A DNA stretch of 59,208 nucleotides from Bradyrhizobium sp. URHD0069 (GTDB taxonomy: Bacteria; Pseudomonadota; Alphaproteobacteria; Rhizobiales; Xanthobacteraceae). The notes under the pieces are model-generated. The model did no database searches, was not told the origin of the DNA, and saw nothing but the letters and a program-made list of their open reading frames with translations. The position numbers were made by a program, and so were the translations under genes. Shown piece by piece: positions 1 to 9,376 of this stretch (the stretch's first letter is position 1; each line of letters starts with the position of its first letter). The stretch spans positions 1-59,208 of the forward strand of contig NZ_JNIJ01000043.1 in NCBI RefSeq assembly GCF_000701345.1, given 5' to 3'.

Positions 1-1
1 C

Positions 2-169
2 GGCCGTCAATTAATCATCAAGGACCACACTCCGAAACCGCCTCCGGCCGACGGAGCCCAATGGCGCCTCGATCCTGACTTCAATGCCGGAGATGAACTT
101 CTAGAATCATCCGGGTTTCGCGAGGGGCTCGCCTCTGCTTTGAAAAACGGCCATCAAATAGTTTCGTGA
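2..169 (+). CDS. C-terminal end of an unrecognised protein (cut by window edge)
   Basis: An open frame enters from the left edge and runs 55 codons to a TGA at 167-169, ending in residues GLASALKNGHQIVS. Composition (acidic, proline-rich then helical) looks coding, but there is no recognisable domain and the start lies outside the window. It converges on the truncated helicase that ends at 454; 170-453 holds no gene I can support. It may be one more gene of the decayed defence region. Function not assigned. Confidence 0.4.
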   Translation, partial: GRQLIIKDHTPKPPPADGAQWRLDPDFNAGDELLESSGFREGLASALKNGHQIVS

Positions 170-453
170 CCGGCTACCTTGAAATGCGTGCCTGTTCTGG
201 GCGCTTCAGCAGCAACGGACATTCGCCCGCTCTGCGACAAACCATTCTGCTTTTGTGACTTGATCAACGGGCGCTAGCGTGCCGATCATGTGTTCGAACA
301 AAATTCGCATTGCGGCGCAGAAAAAGTTTAGCCGCAAAGGATTGGCGGTATCCACCAAGGCATGCTGCGCGCCCTCTCGATGGCGCCCCGCGAGAACTGA
401 TCGATGGCTTTTGGCAGCAATGCCGATAGCTGATCGTCTAACGTCAAGCAGCC

Positions 454-2392
454 TCAAGCAGCCTCGGCCGATGCGGTCTCCAACGATACAAACAGAACCG
501 AGCGCTCCCTCTCACCCTCCTGAAAGGTCAACTCATCTCCAGGCGATCCCTGTGACAACACTTGTCCAAGTGGCGAAGACAACAGCAGATAGCCGTTCAT
601 TGGATCGTCCGCGATATCGCTCATGGTAAAGAATTCCGGCCGCGACGGCTCCGCGTCCAGATACCGAATCACAACGCGGTCGCCCGTAACCAGTCGATAG
701 TCCGCTTCCGCGTCATTCGAAGCTGTATCCAGATCGGCTCGCAGGGTCGCGACGGAAATTGCCCCGCCAGCGTGTGTTGCCGCCGTGCTTGACGCCTCCA
801 CCACTGGCGGGATAACGCGATGTTCGGAAAAACTGCGATTCACCGTTTCGCGGCCAATCGGCTTGATCTGCATACGCTCCAGCGTCTGGATCAAATCGTC
901 CATGACGCCTTCCTGATCGATACGATAATTGGAACCGAAGCAACGCCAAAAGCTCCAGCCCACCCGCTCCAAGATACGTTGCCGCCGCATATCATCTGCC
1001 CAGCGCTCCGGGCCGTGATATCGGTCGCCGTCGCATTCAATGGCAAGGCGCCTGCCACCTTCGCCCTCGACCACCATGTCAATAGAGAAGCCCACAGACC
1101 CTACTTGCGGAATGACGCGATAGCCGCGGTCTACGAGAGCCATAAAAACCGCACGCTCAAATTCGGACTGGCAGAGGTCCACGAGTTCGGCACTGGCATT
1201 GACGTCGTTCGGCATCGGGTCGCGGAAATGTCCGATGACCTTCGATTTTAGGTCCTTGGGATTCAGCTCTTCCTCTTTAACCGACCGAACCAACACCATC
1301 CGGTCCCTTGCCCGAGATAACGCGACATTGAACCGCTGCTGGTACTGAATTGATGTCTGCGACTGTTTGCGTGCACGGTCCGCGATCATAGAGATGAATA
1401 CGATATCGCGTTCGTCTCCTTGCAGGGTCGCGCTGTCACCGCAGACAACCCGATGTCTCACCATGGCGGCCTCGCCGATGCGCTCCATCAGAAGCTTCTG
1501 AATGTGCAAAGCCTGATCGGCACCGATAAGTGATATAACGCCGATTGACCGCGCCGCGCCCTCAACGCCCGACGCCCCTTCAACGATGCTGGCAATTTCT
1601 TCGACAATGACCTCGGCTTCGCGCGGATTGACCTTCGACTTTCCCCGACGTTGCCCGTCTTCAATATAGATATCGACCAGGGGTGGATCGAGCCGTTCGC
1701 TGGGTTTGGGAACGCGAAGCGGCACCAGATCTTGGTTATAGAACTGCATCGAAAATCGTATAATGGGCTCGACACATCGAAAATGCTCCTTGAGCATGAC
1801 GAATTTCGCTGGAAACATCACCCGCGCAAGATCGTAGATCGAAGCTCCGGGCTCAATTTCTGCGCGGAAAGGAAATTCGCTAAGGAAATTCTGTCGTAGA
1901 CGCGCGATGTTCGCGATCGACAGGAATGCAGAGCTAGGACTGACTTGGCGGTCGTCGCCGACAACTAGTATTTTCTTTCCGCGTAACAGCGCTGGCAACT
2001 CGCGCGCATCGGACTGCGAAGCTTCATCTAGAATTACAAGGTCGAAACTGGCAAGGGTTGCGGGCAACTGTTCGGAGACGCGCCACGTCGGCATAATCCA
2101 GCATGGAACTGCTTCGTAGCAATTCTGCATCGCCAGTCGTGCGTTCTGGCGGTGAAGCACGGCGCGTTGCCCGGTCCCGGGGCCCAAACGGCGGATGATG
2201 TTTGCGAACCCCTGAAGAGCGGATTTGGCAGAGCCCTTCATGGTGGCCGCGAGATTGAAGAAAGTCCTTTCTTTCACAAGCGCGGCAAACCCATCACGGA
2301 GAGCTTTCTCTATTTCCAGCCGTTCTTGGTGCAGCTGCGCAAGCTGACTGCTGGCCCCGATGGTTTCAAGGTAGGTGAGCTTCCTCCATAAC
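454..2392 (-). pseudogene. SF1 (DNA2/UPF1-type) helicase, C-terminal half with Vsr/MTES_1575-type endonuclease domain; 5' truncated
   Basis: The longest frame with a start (GTG) covers 454-2277, but the coding frame stays open upstream to about 2392, where it collides with the HerA fragment, so the protein has lost its N-terminus. Visible are helicase motif II (ILDEASQSD), motif III (VVGDDRQVSPSS), a late SF1 motif with RFNVALSRARDRMVLV, then at the C-terminus a PD-(D/E)XK-like module with ERAVFMALVDRGY, FSIDMVVEGEGG, LAIECDGDRYH and a WxxxR arginine-rich helix. This is the layout of large defence helicases with a C-terminal Vsr-like nuclease (compare Hhe-type systems; inference). The Walker A half of what may be the same gene lies separately at 4745-5404. 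I consider it non-functional as it stands. Confidence 0.75.
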
Positions 2393-3455
2393 CACTAGAA
2401 GCGGTCGCTTGCGGCCGCCTTCGCTCATTTCTCTGCCCCAAAACAAGGCTTCATAAATAATATTCAGAATGCCGCCAATCAAACGAAGCAGGACGGCACT
2501 CGGTACTCCCGACAAATCAAGAACAGTGATTGGCTTGTCGTGACCAAACCATTCATCGAGAAGCTGCGGCAGATCGTTGGTTGGGATTCCATCTATCCCC
2601 GGTTCCCATTTTCCCGGATGCAGCATGAAATCAAATTGCTTGTCCAAAAGACGCGATCGGAGTTGATCAAGCTGACGCCTGATGGAAAGGACGCCTATAT
2701 TGTTGGCAAACGGCGATGCGCTGCCAAGCGCCGGCAGGGGATAAATTGGTGCAGTAAGTGTTTCGGCTGCGCCTGGCGTCTTAATGGCGGTTTGGCTTCG
2801 GGCTGCGTCAAGCCACGTTTTGACTTCAGGATCGATTAGTTCGTACCAGAGCTTTTTGAGACTGAAAGGCACTGGGCTGTCGGCTGTGAGCGAGTTTTCA
2901 TCGACGCCTGGATATTTTTTTACCTTTGACACGGCAAGCTTCATGGCCAATATTTTATCGGTTATCGCAGTAAGTGCTTTCTCTTCCGTCTTTCCCAAAA
3001 GAAATGGCAGCAGGTCATTTATGTCGAGGGCCCAATAGGGCACAAAGAGAGCGCTTTCACCATCTTGCGGATTCACACGGAACACTTTGGCAGCAGACTT
3101 CAACGCGTGACCATATTCGCCGTGAATGTCGATCAACAAGACTCTGGCACTAGGAAATGCCGAACCGCTTCCCTGTCCAACCGAAATCGATCTTAGAAGA
3201 CTCGCAACTGTTGTGGATTTGCCGGAACCCGTTGAACCCAGCACGGCCGAATGTCGAGTTACGAGTTTATCGAGGTCTATCCGTGTCCACCTTGCTGGAA
3301 GATCATTGCTCGCGACTGTCACTGGATCGAAGAAAGGTTCGCGGCCACCGGTGAAGCCATCGAAGTATGGTGCCCGGGAGCGCTCGAAAGCTTCCTCGAG
3401 GAGCAAGTCATAGTTCGTCGTAAATAGCTCAATGGGGTAGTCGCGAGCGGTCCCG
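2366..3455 (-). pseudogene. SIR2-like fragment fused to HerA/DUF87 ATPase fragment, truncated at both ends
   Basis: The reading frame begins right after a stop (TAA) near 3460 without a proper start (a TTG is at 3406). Its first ~30 codons carry IELFTTNYDLLLEEAFE and PYFDGFTGGREPFFD, the hallmark of the SIR2-like NADase domain of defence proteins. It then passes without a stop into IDLDKLVTRHSAVLGSTG and SGKSTTVASLLRSI, the Walker A region of HerA-type DUF87 ATPases, followed by LLIDIHGEYG. It ends abruptly in LLVVMEEAHLP, the HerA Walker B region, where the frame shifts into the helicase fragment. SIR2-HerA is an established two-gene antiphage system; here both genes appear to have been collapsed by an internal deletion into one remnant. 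The exact fusion point cannot be placed better than about 3320-3360. Confidence 0.65.
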
Positions 3456-3460
3456 GTTAT

Positions 3461-4753
3461 GTGCTGTTAACCGATCCCAAGATGCAGTTGGGGCTTCAGG
3501 CGGCCGTCGACGAGTTGAAGGCTGTGAAGGAGAGCATCGAGCTTATTACCGACAACTTGGACATATATGAATTCGGCAATCCTGAGAGGCGGATCGAGCT
3601 ATCTGAAATTCAGCAGGGATCATACCTCACGCCTCTTCCGCCCGCCGATGCCAAAGAGCGCCAACATCGGCTCGCGAATCTAATCCAACAGGGCGTAGTG
3701 CTTCCCCATGTGCAGCAGAAGCCTGAAACAGAACAAGACCGGGCCATCGCCGTCGGCGAGGCATGGCAGCAGATGGTGCAGACACCGCTGTTCGGCAATC
3801 TCCCGGAAGTAGCGAAACCGATCGCCTCTGCAGCAATCGCCAAAGCCAATTTCCGGCTCTTTCCGATTCGGAAGGATATCGATTTGCCAGAGGCGCTTGT
3901 TCGGGAGCTCCCACCTGATCCCGCAAAGCTGAACGACCTAGTTGACGACATCGCCCGCGAGTTTTGTCGGAGTGTGGATATTACTGGCCTATTGCAACGG
4001 AAGCTGAAGGCGCTGACCGGCGTGATCCAAAAAGTTGCCGAGCTTCACGACTACGACCCGGCGCACCGTAAGGAGATTTCGCTGAAGAGCGGCGTGACCC
4101 TGCTGCAAAGCCCCACGGGATCGGGCAAGACGCTGATTCTAGGTAGGGTGCTGGAAGGGCTGCGTGGCGCCTTATCAAGGCCCGTAGTTTGGTTGTGGTT
4201 CGCACCCTACGCAGGGCTGGTATCACAAACGCGGGAAGCGCTGGTGAAGCAATGCGGCGGCTTGCGGGTGCGTGACGTAGCGACGGACCGCCAGCACGTC
4301 GGTACCCGGGACAGCGATGTTTTCATTCAGACTTGGGCTACAGTCGCGGCTAGCAACAGAGATGCGCGTAAGGTGCGGCGAACCTCGGAATCCGTGCTTT
4401 CTTTTGATGACATGATCGCCGCTTTGCGGGCCAGTGGGTTCTTCGTTGGCGTGGTGATCGACGAAGCTCATCTTAACTTTGGGGCGTCGGCCACGGTAGC
4501 GGCGGAGTTTTACCTCAACCACATCCAGCCGGACTTCACGATCCTCGCCACAGCGACCCCGAATGACGAGAAGCTGGACGCCTTCGAGAAGAAGGCGGGG
4601 ATCGAGGTTGCGAGCCGAGTTGTGGTACCACGATCCGAAGTAGTGGGGGCCGGATTGAACAAGGTCGGACTGAAGTTAGGCGTGGTCCGATTCCGTGAAG
4701 GCGATCAAGACCTGATCGACCATGAACACCCTCCGGCAATTGGTCTTGAATGA
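3461..4753 (+). pseudogene. Res-type/DEAD SF2 helicase, N-terminal portion only
   Basis: This 430-codon frame shows a helicase ATPase lobe: Walker A (LLQSPTGSGKT), WLWFAPYAGLVSQTR, motif II (VVIDEAHLNFG) and motif III (FTILATATP). The second RecA lobe with motifs IV-VI, expected in any type III-restriction or DEAD helicase, is missing. The frame runs out at 4753 where minus-strand helicase coding begins. The 5' end also abuts the SIR2 fragment with no spacer (ATG at 3461), so the start may be fortuitous. It is on the opposite strand to its neighbours, which shows the region is a patchwork rather than one decayed operon. Product inactive by inference. Confidence 0.7.
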
Positions 4754-5404
4754 CCCGTAGCGCCGTCTCTCCATGCGAGACGACGAGGACCCGCCGCCCC
4801 GTCGCCAGCATGTGGCTTATGATGTTAGCGATGGTATGCGTTTTTCCAGTACCCGGCGGGCCCTGCACTACGAGACCATCCGACTTTTCGAGGCGGCGGA
4901 TGATTTCAACCTGTTCGTCGTTGAACGGCTTAGGAAAAAATAGGTCGCCGTGATCCGGATCGACCGGCGCCTCGTCGGCGTCCAGTTGAAGCTGATCGGC
5001 CGCACCCAAGCGATCTCCAAGCGGCTTGAATGTGTCGTCGATACCGTCTGTCGGGCCCAGGACAAGCGTCCGGGTCGAACCTTCGATCTTGGTCGGCTCA
5101 CCGTCTTCCGAAGAAACCTCCTTTCTGAGACGTTCTATGTCCCTCAGCACGGAGTTGTTCGATCGGCGGCGCGCGTAGAGCACGTATCGGTCGCTAACCG
5201 TTAGGTATTCTCCTTCGGCCTCCGGGACCGGCTCGGATGCGGGTAGCGAATGATGATCGGGAAGAAACCGACCCTCGGGGTCCAGCTGGCCGCCACAAAT
5301 CTTCAGGATGGGCTCAAAGGTTTCCTGCCTGAACGGAGAAATGCCCTCGCTGTCTGGCCCCTCCAGTGAGCGAAGGCAGCGGCGCGCCGCGTCCTCCGCC
5401 AGTA
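4745..5404 (-). pseudogene. SF1 helicase, Walker A segment (N-terminal/middle fragment)
   Basis: The coding frame is recognisable from about 5404 (RRCLRSLEGPDSEG and FRQETFEPILKICGG) through LFFPKPFNDEQVEIIRRLE to the helicase Q-motif/Walker A GLVVQGPPGTGKTHTIANI and the motif Ia region LVVSHGETALRVIQDQLPEG. At about 4740 homology stops and the frame degenerates into overlap with the Res helicase. A GTG at 5183 is only an internal start. Motifs II-VI are missing here but are present in the 454-2392 fragment on the same strand, so the two pieces may be the ends of one gene split by the 2.35-kb SIR2/HerA/Res patch. At the 5' side it runs into the SLATT gene in another frame. Confidence 0.7.
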
Positions 5405-5791
5405 CAAACCGTGCGCCGGCATCCTACGTTCAAGTTCGCGAACTTCCGCGGATAACGCCGCCACGCGAGCATCATCCGCAGGGCCTTCAAACATTAGCTT
5501 CGACTTGATCGCCTCTAACTCGATTGAAGCACGATACCGCCAGTCGATCGCTTTCACACAGCGAAGCTGTTGCGCCAGGATTGTTGCCACACTTGTCAGA
5601 CCACCAATGACGCCCGCAACCTCTGGGCTTTTGTAGTAAAGACCCGCAGCTAAAGACGCGAAGCCTGACAGCGCGGCCCCAATGACGAGAAATTGGTAAA
5701 AGCCAGCGTCCACTCGTCGGCATCTCTCATGAGTCGTGATTTTTCGGTTTAGATCAGCAAGAAAATCATCGACCTTGTTTGTTAGCGCCAT
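5404..5791 (-). pseudogene. SLATT/DUF4231-type two-TM protein, C-terminally truncated
   Basis: ATG at 5791 starts a protein with a helical N-terminus (FLADLNRKITTHERCRR), two adjacent hydrophobic segments (FYQFLVIGAALSGFASLAAG and VAGVIGGLTSVATILA) and the conserved WRYRASIELEAIKSKLMFEG of the SLATT 2-TM effector family, which acts with nucleotide-second-messenger or SLOG sensors in defence loci. After about residue 129 the sequence becomes the out-of-frame helicase fragment, so the final residues to the stop at 5303 are junction noise. Whether the short product is made is unknown. Confidence 0.6.
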
Positions 5792-6167
5792 GATTCATCC
5801 TAAAATCTGTAAAATACCAGCACTGCAAATACGATCAACAACGCCGCTTCAATCGCGACAACGCCTTCCGCATTGAAGCGGATACGGGACGATTCTCTAA
5901 GCACTGGACTGCCTGGCTAGGGCCGGCGGATTCGAATCTTGAAATGGTAAATTGGACCTGTTGCACAACCGATTTTGGAAATTGGAGGCTCTCGCCTATG
6001 CGAGAAATATTTCCGAACCCTTTTTCCGGTGAGGCTCCAAGTCGCTGGAAACAATTAGATTTCAAGAACCGTACTAAATGGACGGAGTCCAGAGGTTCGG
6101 AGAAAAACAGGCCTTTCGGAGAAAAAACGGCCTCTTGCTGATCCGGCCAGACGGACGCGAAAATGAA

Positions 6168-6192
6168 AAAAGCCCGCAAACACTGGGCTTTT
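6168..6192. terminator. Rho-independent-type hairpin, bidirectional
   Basis: AAAAGCCC and GGGCTTTT form an 8-bp stem with a 9-nt loop, with A-tract and T-tract on either side, so it could stop transcription from both directions. It sits 43 bp outside the left attachment site and shows that an integrase start at 6163 (overlapping it) is unlikely. Confidence 0.65.
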
Positions 6193-6234
6193 GTGCCACG
6201 GATAACGCCCGGAGAAACCGTGCACCCGGCCAAT

Positions 6235-6252
6235 CTGGCGGAGAGAGTGGGA
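6235..6252. repeat. attL: 18-bp copy of tRNA-Ser 3' end
   Basis: CTGGCGGAGAGAGTGGGA here is identical to 18555-18572, which is the 3' end (acceptor stem, CCA and one extra base) of the tRNA-Ser gene. The sequence beyond the repeat differs at the two sites. The integrase gene starts 91 bp away. This is the expected structure for site-specific integration at a tRNA 3' end. Confidence 0.85.
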
Positions 6253-6342
6253 ACCTCCCCCGAAAGCCCATGCAGTCCAATATCCCCTTGTATATCAGCC
6301 TTTCTGACGATAGCAAGGTATGGTTTTGGGGTATGGTTTGGC

Positions 6343-7701
6343 ATGGCGGACACTAAATATCTTCAGCGCAAAGACAACACTTGGCGCGTAGTTGTCGAGA
6401 TTCCAAAGCATCTTCGCAAAGCCGCTAAGGGCAAACCCCGCTTCTTGAAATCTCTCGGCACCGAGAGCCTCACAGAAGCCAACCGTCTGAAGCATTCCCA
6501 TGTTGCCGAGTTTAAGCGGCGCATCCGGCTCCTTGAGAAGGGGAAGGCCGACCCTCTTGCCGCAGCGATTGAGGCGGCTATCGCCTTTCGCGAGGCATTC
6601 GCCTCCCCCGACAACGAACACCTAGCGCACGGGGATCAAGAGAGTGATGCAGCCAGTGAACTGCTGGAGGTCGTGAACCGGGAGGCTTCAGCGCTTTTGG
6701 ACGCGCAAGGACCTGAGGCTGAGAAGCTGTTCCGCAACCTTGCCACCGGCAAGGCCAGTTTGATTAGCGACCACTACCCCACTTGGCTGACGGTATGTGA
6801 AGGCACAAAGCAGACCAAGGAGCAGCACGAAGCCACGATTAAGCGATATCTCACCTGGTCCGGTCAATATACGTCGGTTGAGCAAACTGACCGAAGGAAG
6901 GCGGGCGAGTACGTCCAGGCTTTGAGGGATCAGAAGTTGGCGAACAAGACTATCGCCCGACATCTCTCCACCCTCTCGACATTCTGGCAGTGGCTGAAGG
7001 GAAGCGGGCTTGAGACCCGGCGCGACAATCCATGGCGCGAACACGGTGTGGGAAAGAAGCCACGAGGCAAAAGTACAAAGGCTGTCAGAAAGGGCCTTAG
7101 CAACGAGACCCTACTGAAGTTGCTCAAGGGCCGCTACCGGACCGCGCGATATGCCAACGTGCTCTCCGATCTTTTGCGCCTTGCCCTGTTGCACGGCGCG
7201 CGCATAGACGAACTATGTGCGCTGAAGAAGGCAGACATTCACAAGCACGCGGACGGCCTTTGGCTTGTGATCGGTGATGGCAAAACTGATAGTGCCGTGC
7301 GGGAGATACCCGTTCACAAGCTCGCCGCGTCAATTGTAGAGCGTCGGCTGAAGAGTAAGGGAGAGTGGCTATTTGATGGCCTTGTGCCGGGCGGACCTGA
7401 TGAGAAACGCTCGTGGAACGTCAGCAAGGCATATGGGCGATTCCGCAAACAGAAGACCGTAGGCGTTAGCGCGCGCTTCGAAGACTTCCATGCCCTGCGA
7501 AACACCTTCATGGAATGCCTTGAGGGCCTTGAGGTACCAGAGAGCACGACGAAGCTCCTAGTCGGCCACAAGCGCGTCAGCATGACCTACGGCCATTACA
7601 GCAAGGGCCAGCGCGTGAACCTTCGCAAAGTGATTGATGCGCTCGACTATGGACCGGAAGTGATGAAGGCTATCACGGCGGGAGTTGGCATGAAGGGCTG
7701 A
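6343..7701 (+). CDS. int: Tyrosine-type site-specific integrase
   Basis: A 452-residue phage-type integrase that catalyses recombination between attL and attR. The C-terminal catalytic domain shows the expected residues: Arg287 (HGARIDELCAL), His383 and Arg386 (FHALRNTF), His409 (LVGHKR) and the nucleophile Tyr419 (GHYSKG). The N-terminal part has an AP2/DUF6538-like arm-binding start (YLQRKDNTWRVVVEIPKHLR) and a core-binding SAM-like domain around residues 150-240. I chose the ATG at 6343 because upstream in-frame codons cross attL and a terminator and read as noise. It lies immediately inside attL, at the end far from the tRNA, reading into the island. Intact and probably functional. Confidence 0.93.
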   Translation: MADTKYLQRKDNTWRVVVEIPKHLRKAAKGKPRFLKSLGTESLTEANRLKHSHVAEFKRRIRLLEKGKADPLAAAIEAAIAFREAFASPDNEHLAHGDQESDAASELLEVVNREASALLDAQGPEAEKLFRNLATGKASLISDHYPTWLTVCEGTKQTKEQHEATIKRYLTWSGQYTSVEQTDRRKAGEYVQALRDQKLANKTIARHLSTLSTFWQWLKGSGLETRRDNPWREHGVGKKPRGKSTKAVRKGLSNETLLKLLKGRYRTARYANVLSDLLRLALLHGARIDELCALKKADIHKHADGLWLVIGDGKTDSAVREIPVHKLAASIVERRLKSKGEWLFDGLVPGGPDEKRSWNVSKAYGRFRKQKTVGVSARFEDFHALRNTFMECLEGLEVPESTTKLLVGHKRVSMTYGHYSKGQRVNLRKVIDALDYGPEVMKAITAGVGMKG

Positions 7702-7708
7702 TCGCGGC

Positions 7709-8251
7709 ATGCTGGCGCGCATGTCGTCTGTTCCAGCACAGCTTCCTTTTCATCTCGCCAAGACGCCAACCGGCTGCACCTTCGTCTCCCCCATAGGCGA
7801 GATTAAGCGCATCACCCACGCTGGAGAGGTTGTCTACGATGAGCCAAGCCCCCTCAACGTGCTCAGGCTCAGTGTACCCAAGCAAGAGGCCGCGCTGTTA
7901 ATCACGGCCGTTTTCAAGGTTCTTGAGGTGCGAGACGGCCCAAGGGCACGCAAGCTGTTCTGCAATCCTATATTCGCGGATGGTGATAAGAACGTAACGT
8001 CTCTCAGGTTTTCGTCAGGGCGCGCGCTCTGGCCTCCCATAGTTGATGCGCAGAACAATCTTGCACCGCCGCCGTTCAAGCTAGGCAAGGGCTACCACGT
8101 TAGGTGCGCCGCTTTCGCCAAGAAATCGCAAGGCATCGTATTCGTGATAATGACCGGCGTACAGGTCGTGAAGGCTCCCCCTGAGCCGCCGCCGTTTCAG
8201 TTTGACACTATTGAGGGTGGGTTTCTCTTTCCGAGCCTAAGTCAATCATAA
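7709..8251 (+). CDS. Hypothetical island protein, possibly co-transcribed with int
   Basis: A 180-residue protein beginning 7 bp after the integrase stop (an ATG at 7721 is an alternative start). It is rich in beta-type segments (FVSPIGEIKRITHAG, LRLSVPKQEAALLIT, HVRCAAFAKKSQGIVFVIM) with a proline stretch near the end and no signal peptide or membrane segment. I do not recognise a family. Its close spacing to int suggests joint expression. It converges on the next gene, overlapping its 3' end by 6 bp. Confidence 0.65.
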   Translation: MLARMSSVPAQLPFHLAKTPTGCTFVSPIGEIKRITHAGEVVYDEPSPLNVLRLSVPKQEAALLITAVFKVLEVRDGPRARKLFCNPIFADGDKNVTSLRFSSGRALWPPIVDAQNNLAPPPFKLGKGYHVRCAAFAKKSQGIVFVIMTGVQVVKAPPEPPPFQFDTIEGGFLFPSLSQS

Positions 8252-9376
8252 AACAATCTCATCGCTATTGAGCTTGGTCATTGGCATCTGGCTCGCCACC
8301 ACCTTGAGACAATCTATCACTTCCTTTTTCAGCATCTGTAGTGGCTTTCCGTCGAAGCGCTCTAATTGCTGCTGAAATTTTACTCCAAACAAAATGGTTC
8401 CTCGCGAGGCCATCTCGACCCGCTTCCGAAGGCGTTCAATATCCTTATCGCTCGCTTGAGGTTCACCGATAGCATACGCCGGCACAACCTGTCGCTTCCA
8501 CTCCGCTGATCGAGCGTTGTATTCGTCCTCCAGCCTAGTGGAGCAAAGGAAAATCAGCTTAAGGCGCTGATTTGTTGCGCCGCGTATTTCCTGATAGAGG
8601 CGCTTCGATATGGGTGGATATCCTGAGAAAAGTAACACGGCGCCCCGTTCGCTGCCTTGCACCTCTTGACCGACCCTTCGAGCAAAAGCGGCACGCATCT
8701 TGTCGTATGGCCCTTCCAAGCTTTCCTTGATCCGGCTCGCGGCGGCGCGGTTCGACAAATAGGGATACACACCAATATCGTCGGATGTCTTGTCAGTTCG
8801 CAGAAGGTCGAAGAAGTTCTTCTCAAGAGAAGAGGCCACCAATTCAAAGCGAGATTTGTGTGCCTTTGAATAGAACCAGACGAATTTTGGGCGGTCCGGC
8901 CCGACTGAGAGGGGACCAGAGAGGTCATTGAAGAATGTACATATGCGCTTCGTGAGCACGTCTTGCTCTACAGAGCTATCGTAGAATGCCAATATTGGCG
9001 CGGTGCTGTCTTCAAAGCCTCTGATTATGGCATCCACTGTCCAATCAGCATTCTGGTATTTGGAGACAGTCATTATAACTGCGTCGAGGATCGAACTCGA
9101 AACACGAGCTTTGGGTGTTGCCCCATGGTGAGGTACTTGAAACACCTCTCCTGCCCCGATAATTCGCCTGCATCTAACGTTCGTGAGATTAGCTCCTCCA
9201 ATGCTGGCCCCGACCAAGTTCAAAGTATCGGTTGTGAGATTGCCAAAATCGACGTTTGTCAGGTCACAGTTTTGAAGGTCTATGGCTGGATCGATGCCGA
9301 AGCGCTGGAGCAGCGCGGCAAAATCCTCCTCTTCGGTCTCAAGTAACGTGAATAGAGCCTTCAGCGCGTCACTCAT
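8246..9376 (-). CDS. Unknown protein with short pentapeptide-like N-terminal region
   Basis: 376 residues. The ATG at 9376 overlaps the stop of the upstream 9369-10280 gene (ATGAGTGA), which suggests translational coupling and fixes the start better than the longer frame to 9418. After an acidic helix (ALFTLLETEEEDFAALLQRF) come a few pentapeptide-like turns (LQNCDLTNVDFGNL, ASIGGANLTNV). The rest is alpha/beta in look (APILAFYDSSVEQDVLTKR, FVWFYSKAHKSRFELVASSL, GAVLLFSGYPPISKR, LKLIFLCSTRLEDEY), suggestive of a Rossmann-like or TIR/nuclease-like fold, but no P-loop or catalytic motif is certain. Part of a two-gene module divergent from the serine recombinase. Confidence 0.65.
   Translation of the reverse strand: MSDALKALFTLLETEEEDFAALLQRFGIDPAIDLQNCDLTNVDFGNLTTDTLNLVGASIGGANLTNVRCRRIIGAGEVFQVPHHGATPKARVSSSILDAVIMTVSKYQNADWTVDAIIRGFEDSTAPILAFYDSSVEQDVLTKRICTFFNDLSGPLSVGPDRPKFVWFYSKAHKSRFELVASSLEKNFFDLLRTDKTSDDIGVYPYLSNRAAASRIKESLEGPYDKMRAAFARRVGQEVQGSERGAVLLFSGYPPISKRLYQEIRGATNQRLKLIFLCSTRLEDEYNARSAEWKRQVVPAYAIGEPQASDKDIERLRKRVEMASRGTILFGVKFQQQLERFDGKPLQMLKKEVIDCLKVVASQMPMTKLNSDEIVL

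Larger units (their letters stand above)
5792..6342. other. Intergenic junction between defence graveyard and island
   Basis: No gene is supported. An open plus-strand frame (5794-6141) is tryptophan-rich and could be the tail of another gene fragment, but it has no start near its 5' end. The stretch contains the terminator hairpin at 6168-6192 and the left attachment site at 6235-6252. The integrase promoter must lie between the attachment site and 6343. Confidence 0.5.

Noticed and set aside
5914..5945. tRNA/tmRNA 3'-end-like string (GATTCGAATCC ... CCTAGCCA on the minus strand)
   Set aside because: The base before the T-loop is A instead of G, the T-stem does not pair and no upstream tRNA body is present; most likely chance.
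5794..6141. 115-codon open frame, tryptophan-rich
   Set aside because: No start codon near its 5' end, crosses no recognisable domain; could be a gene tail but unsupported.
6163..6342. 60-codon N-terminal extension of the integrase
   Set aside because: It would start inside a terminator hairpin and cross attL; the text does not resemble integrase N-termini.
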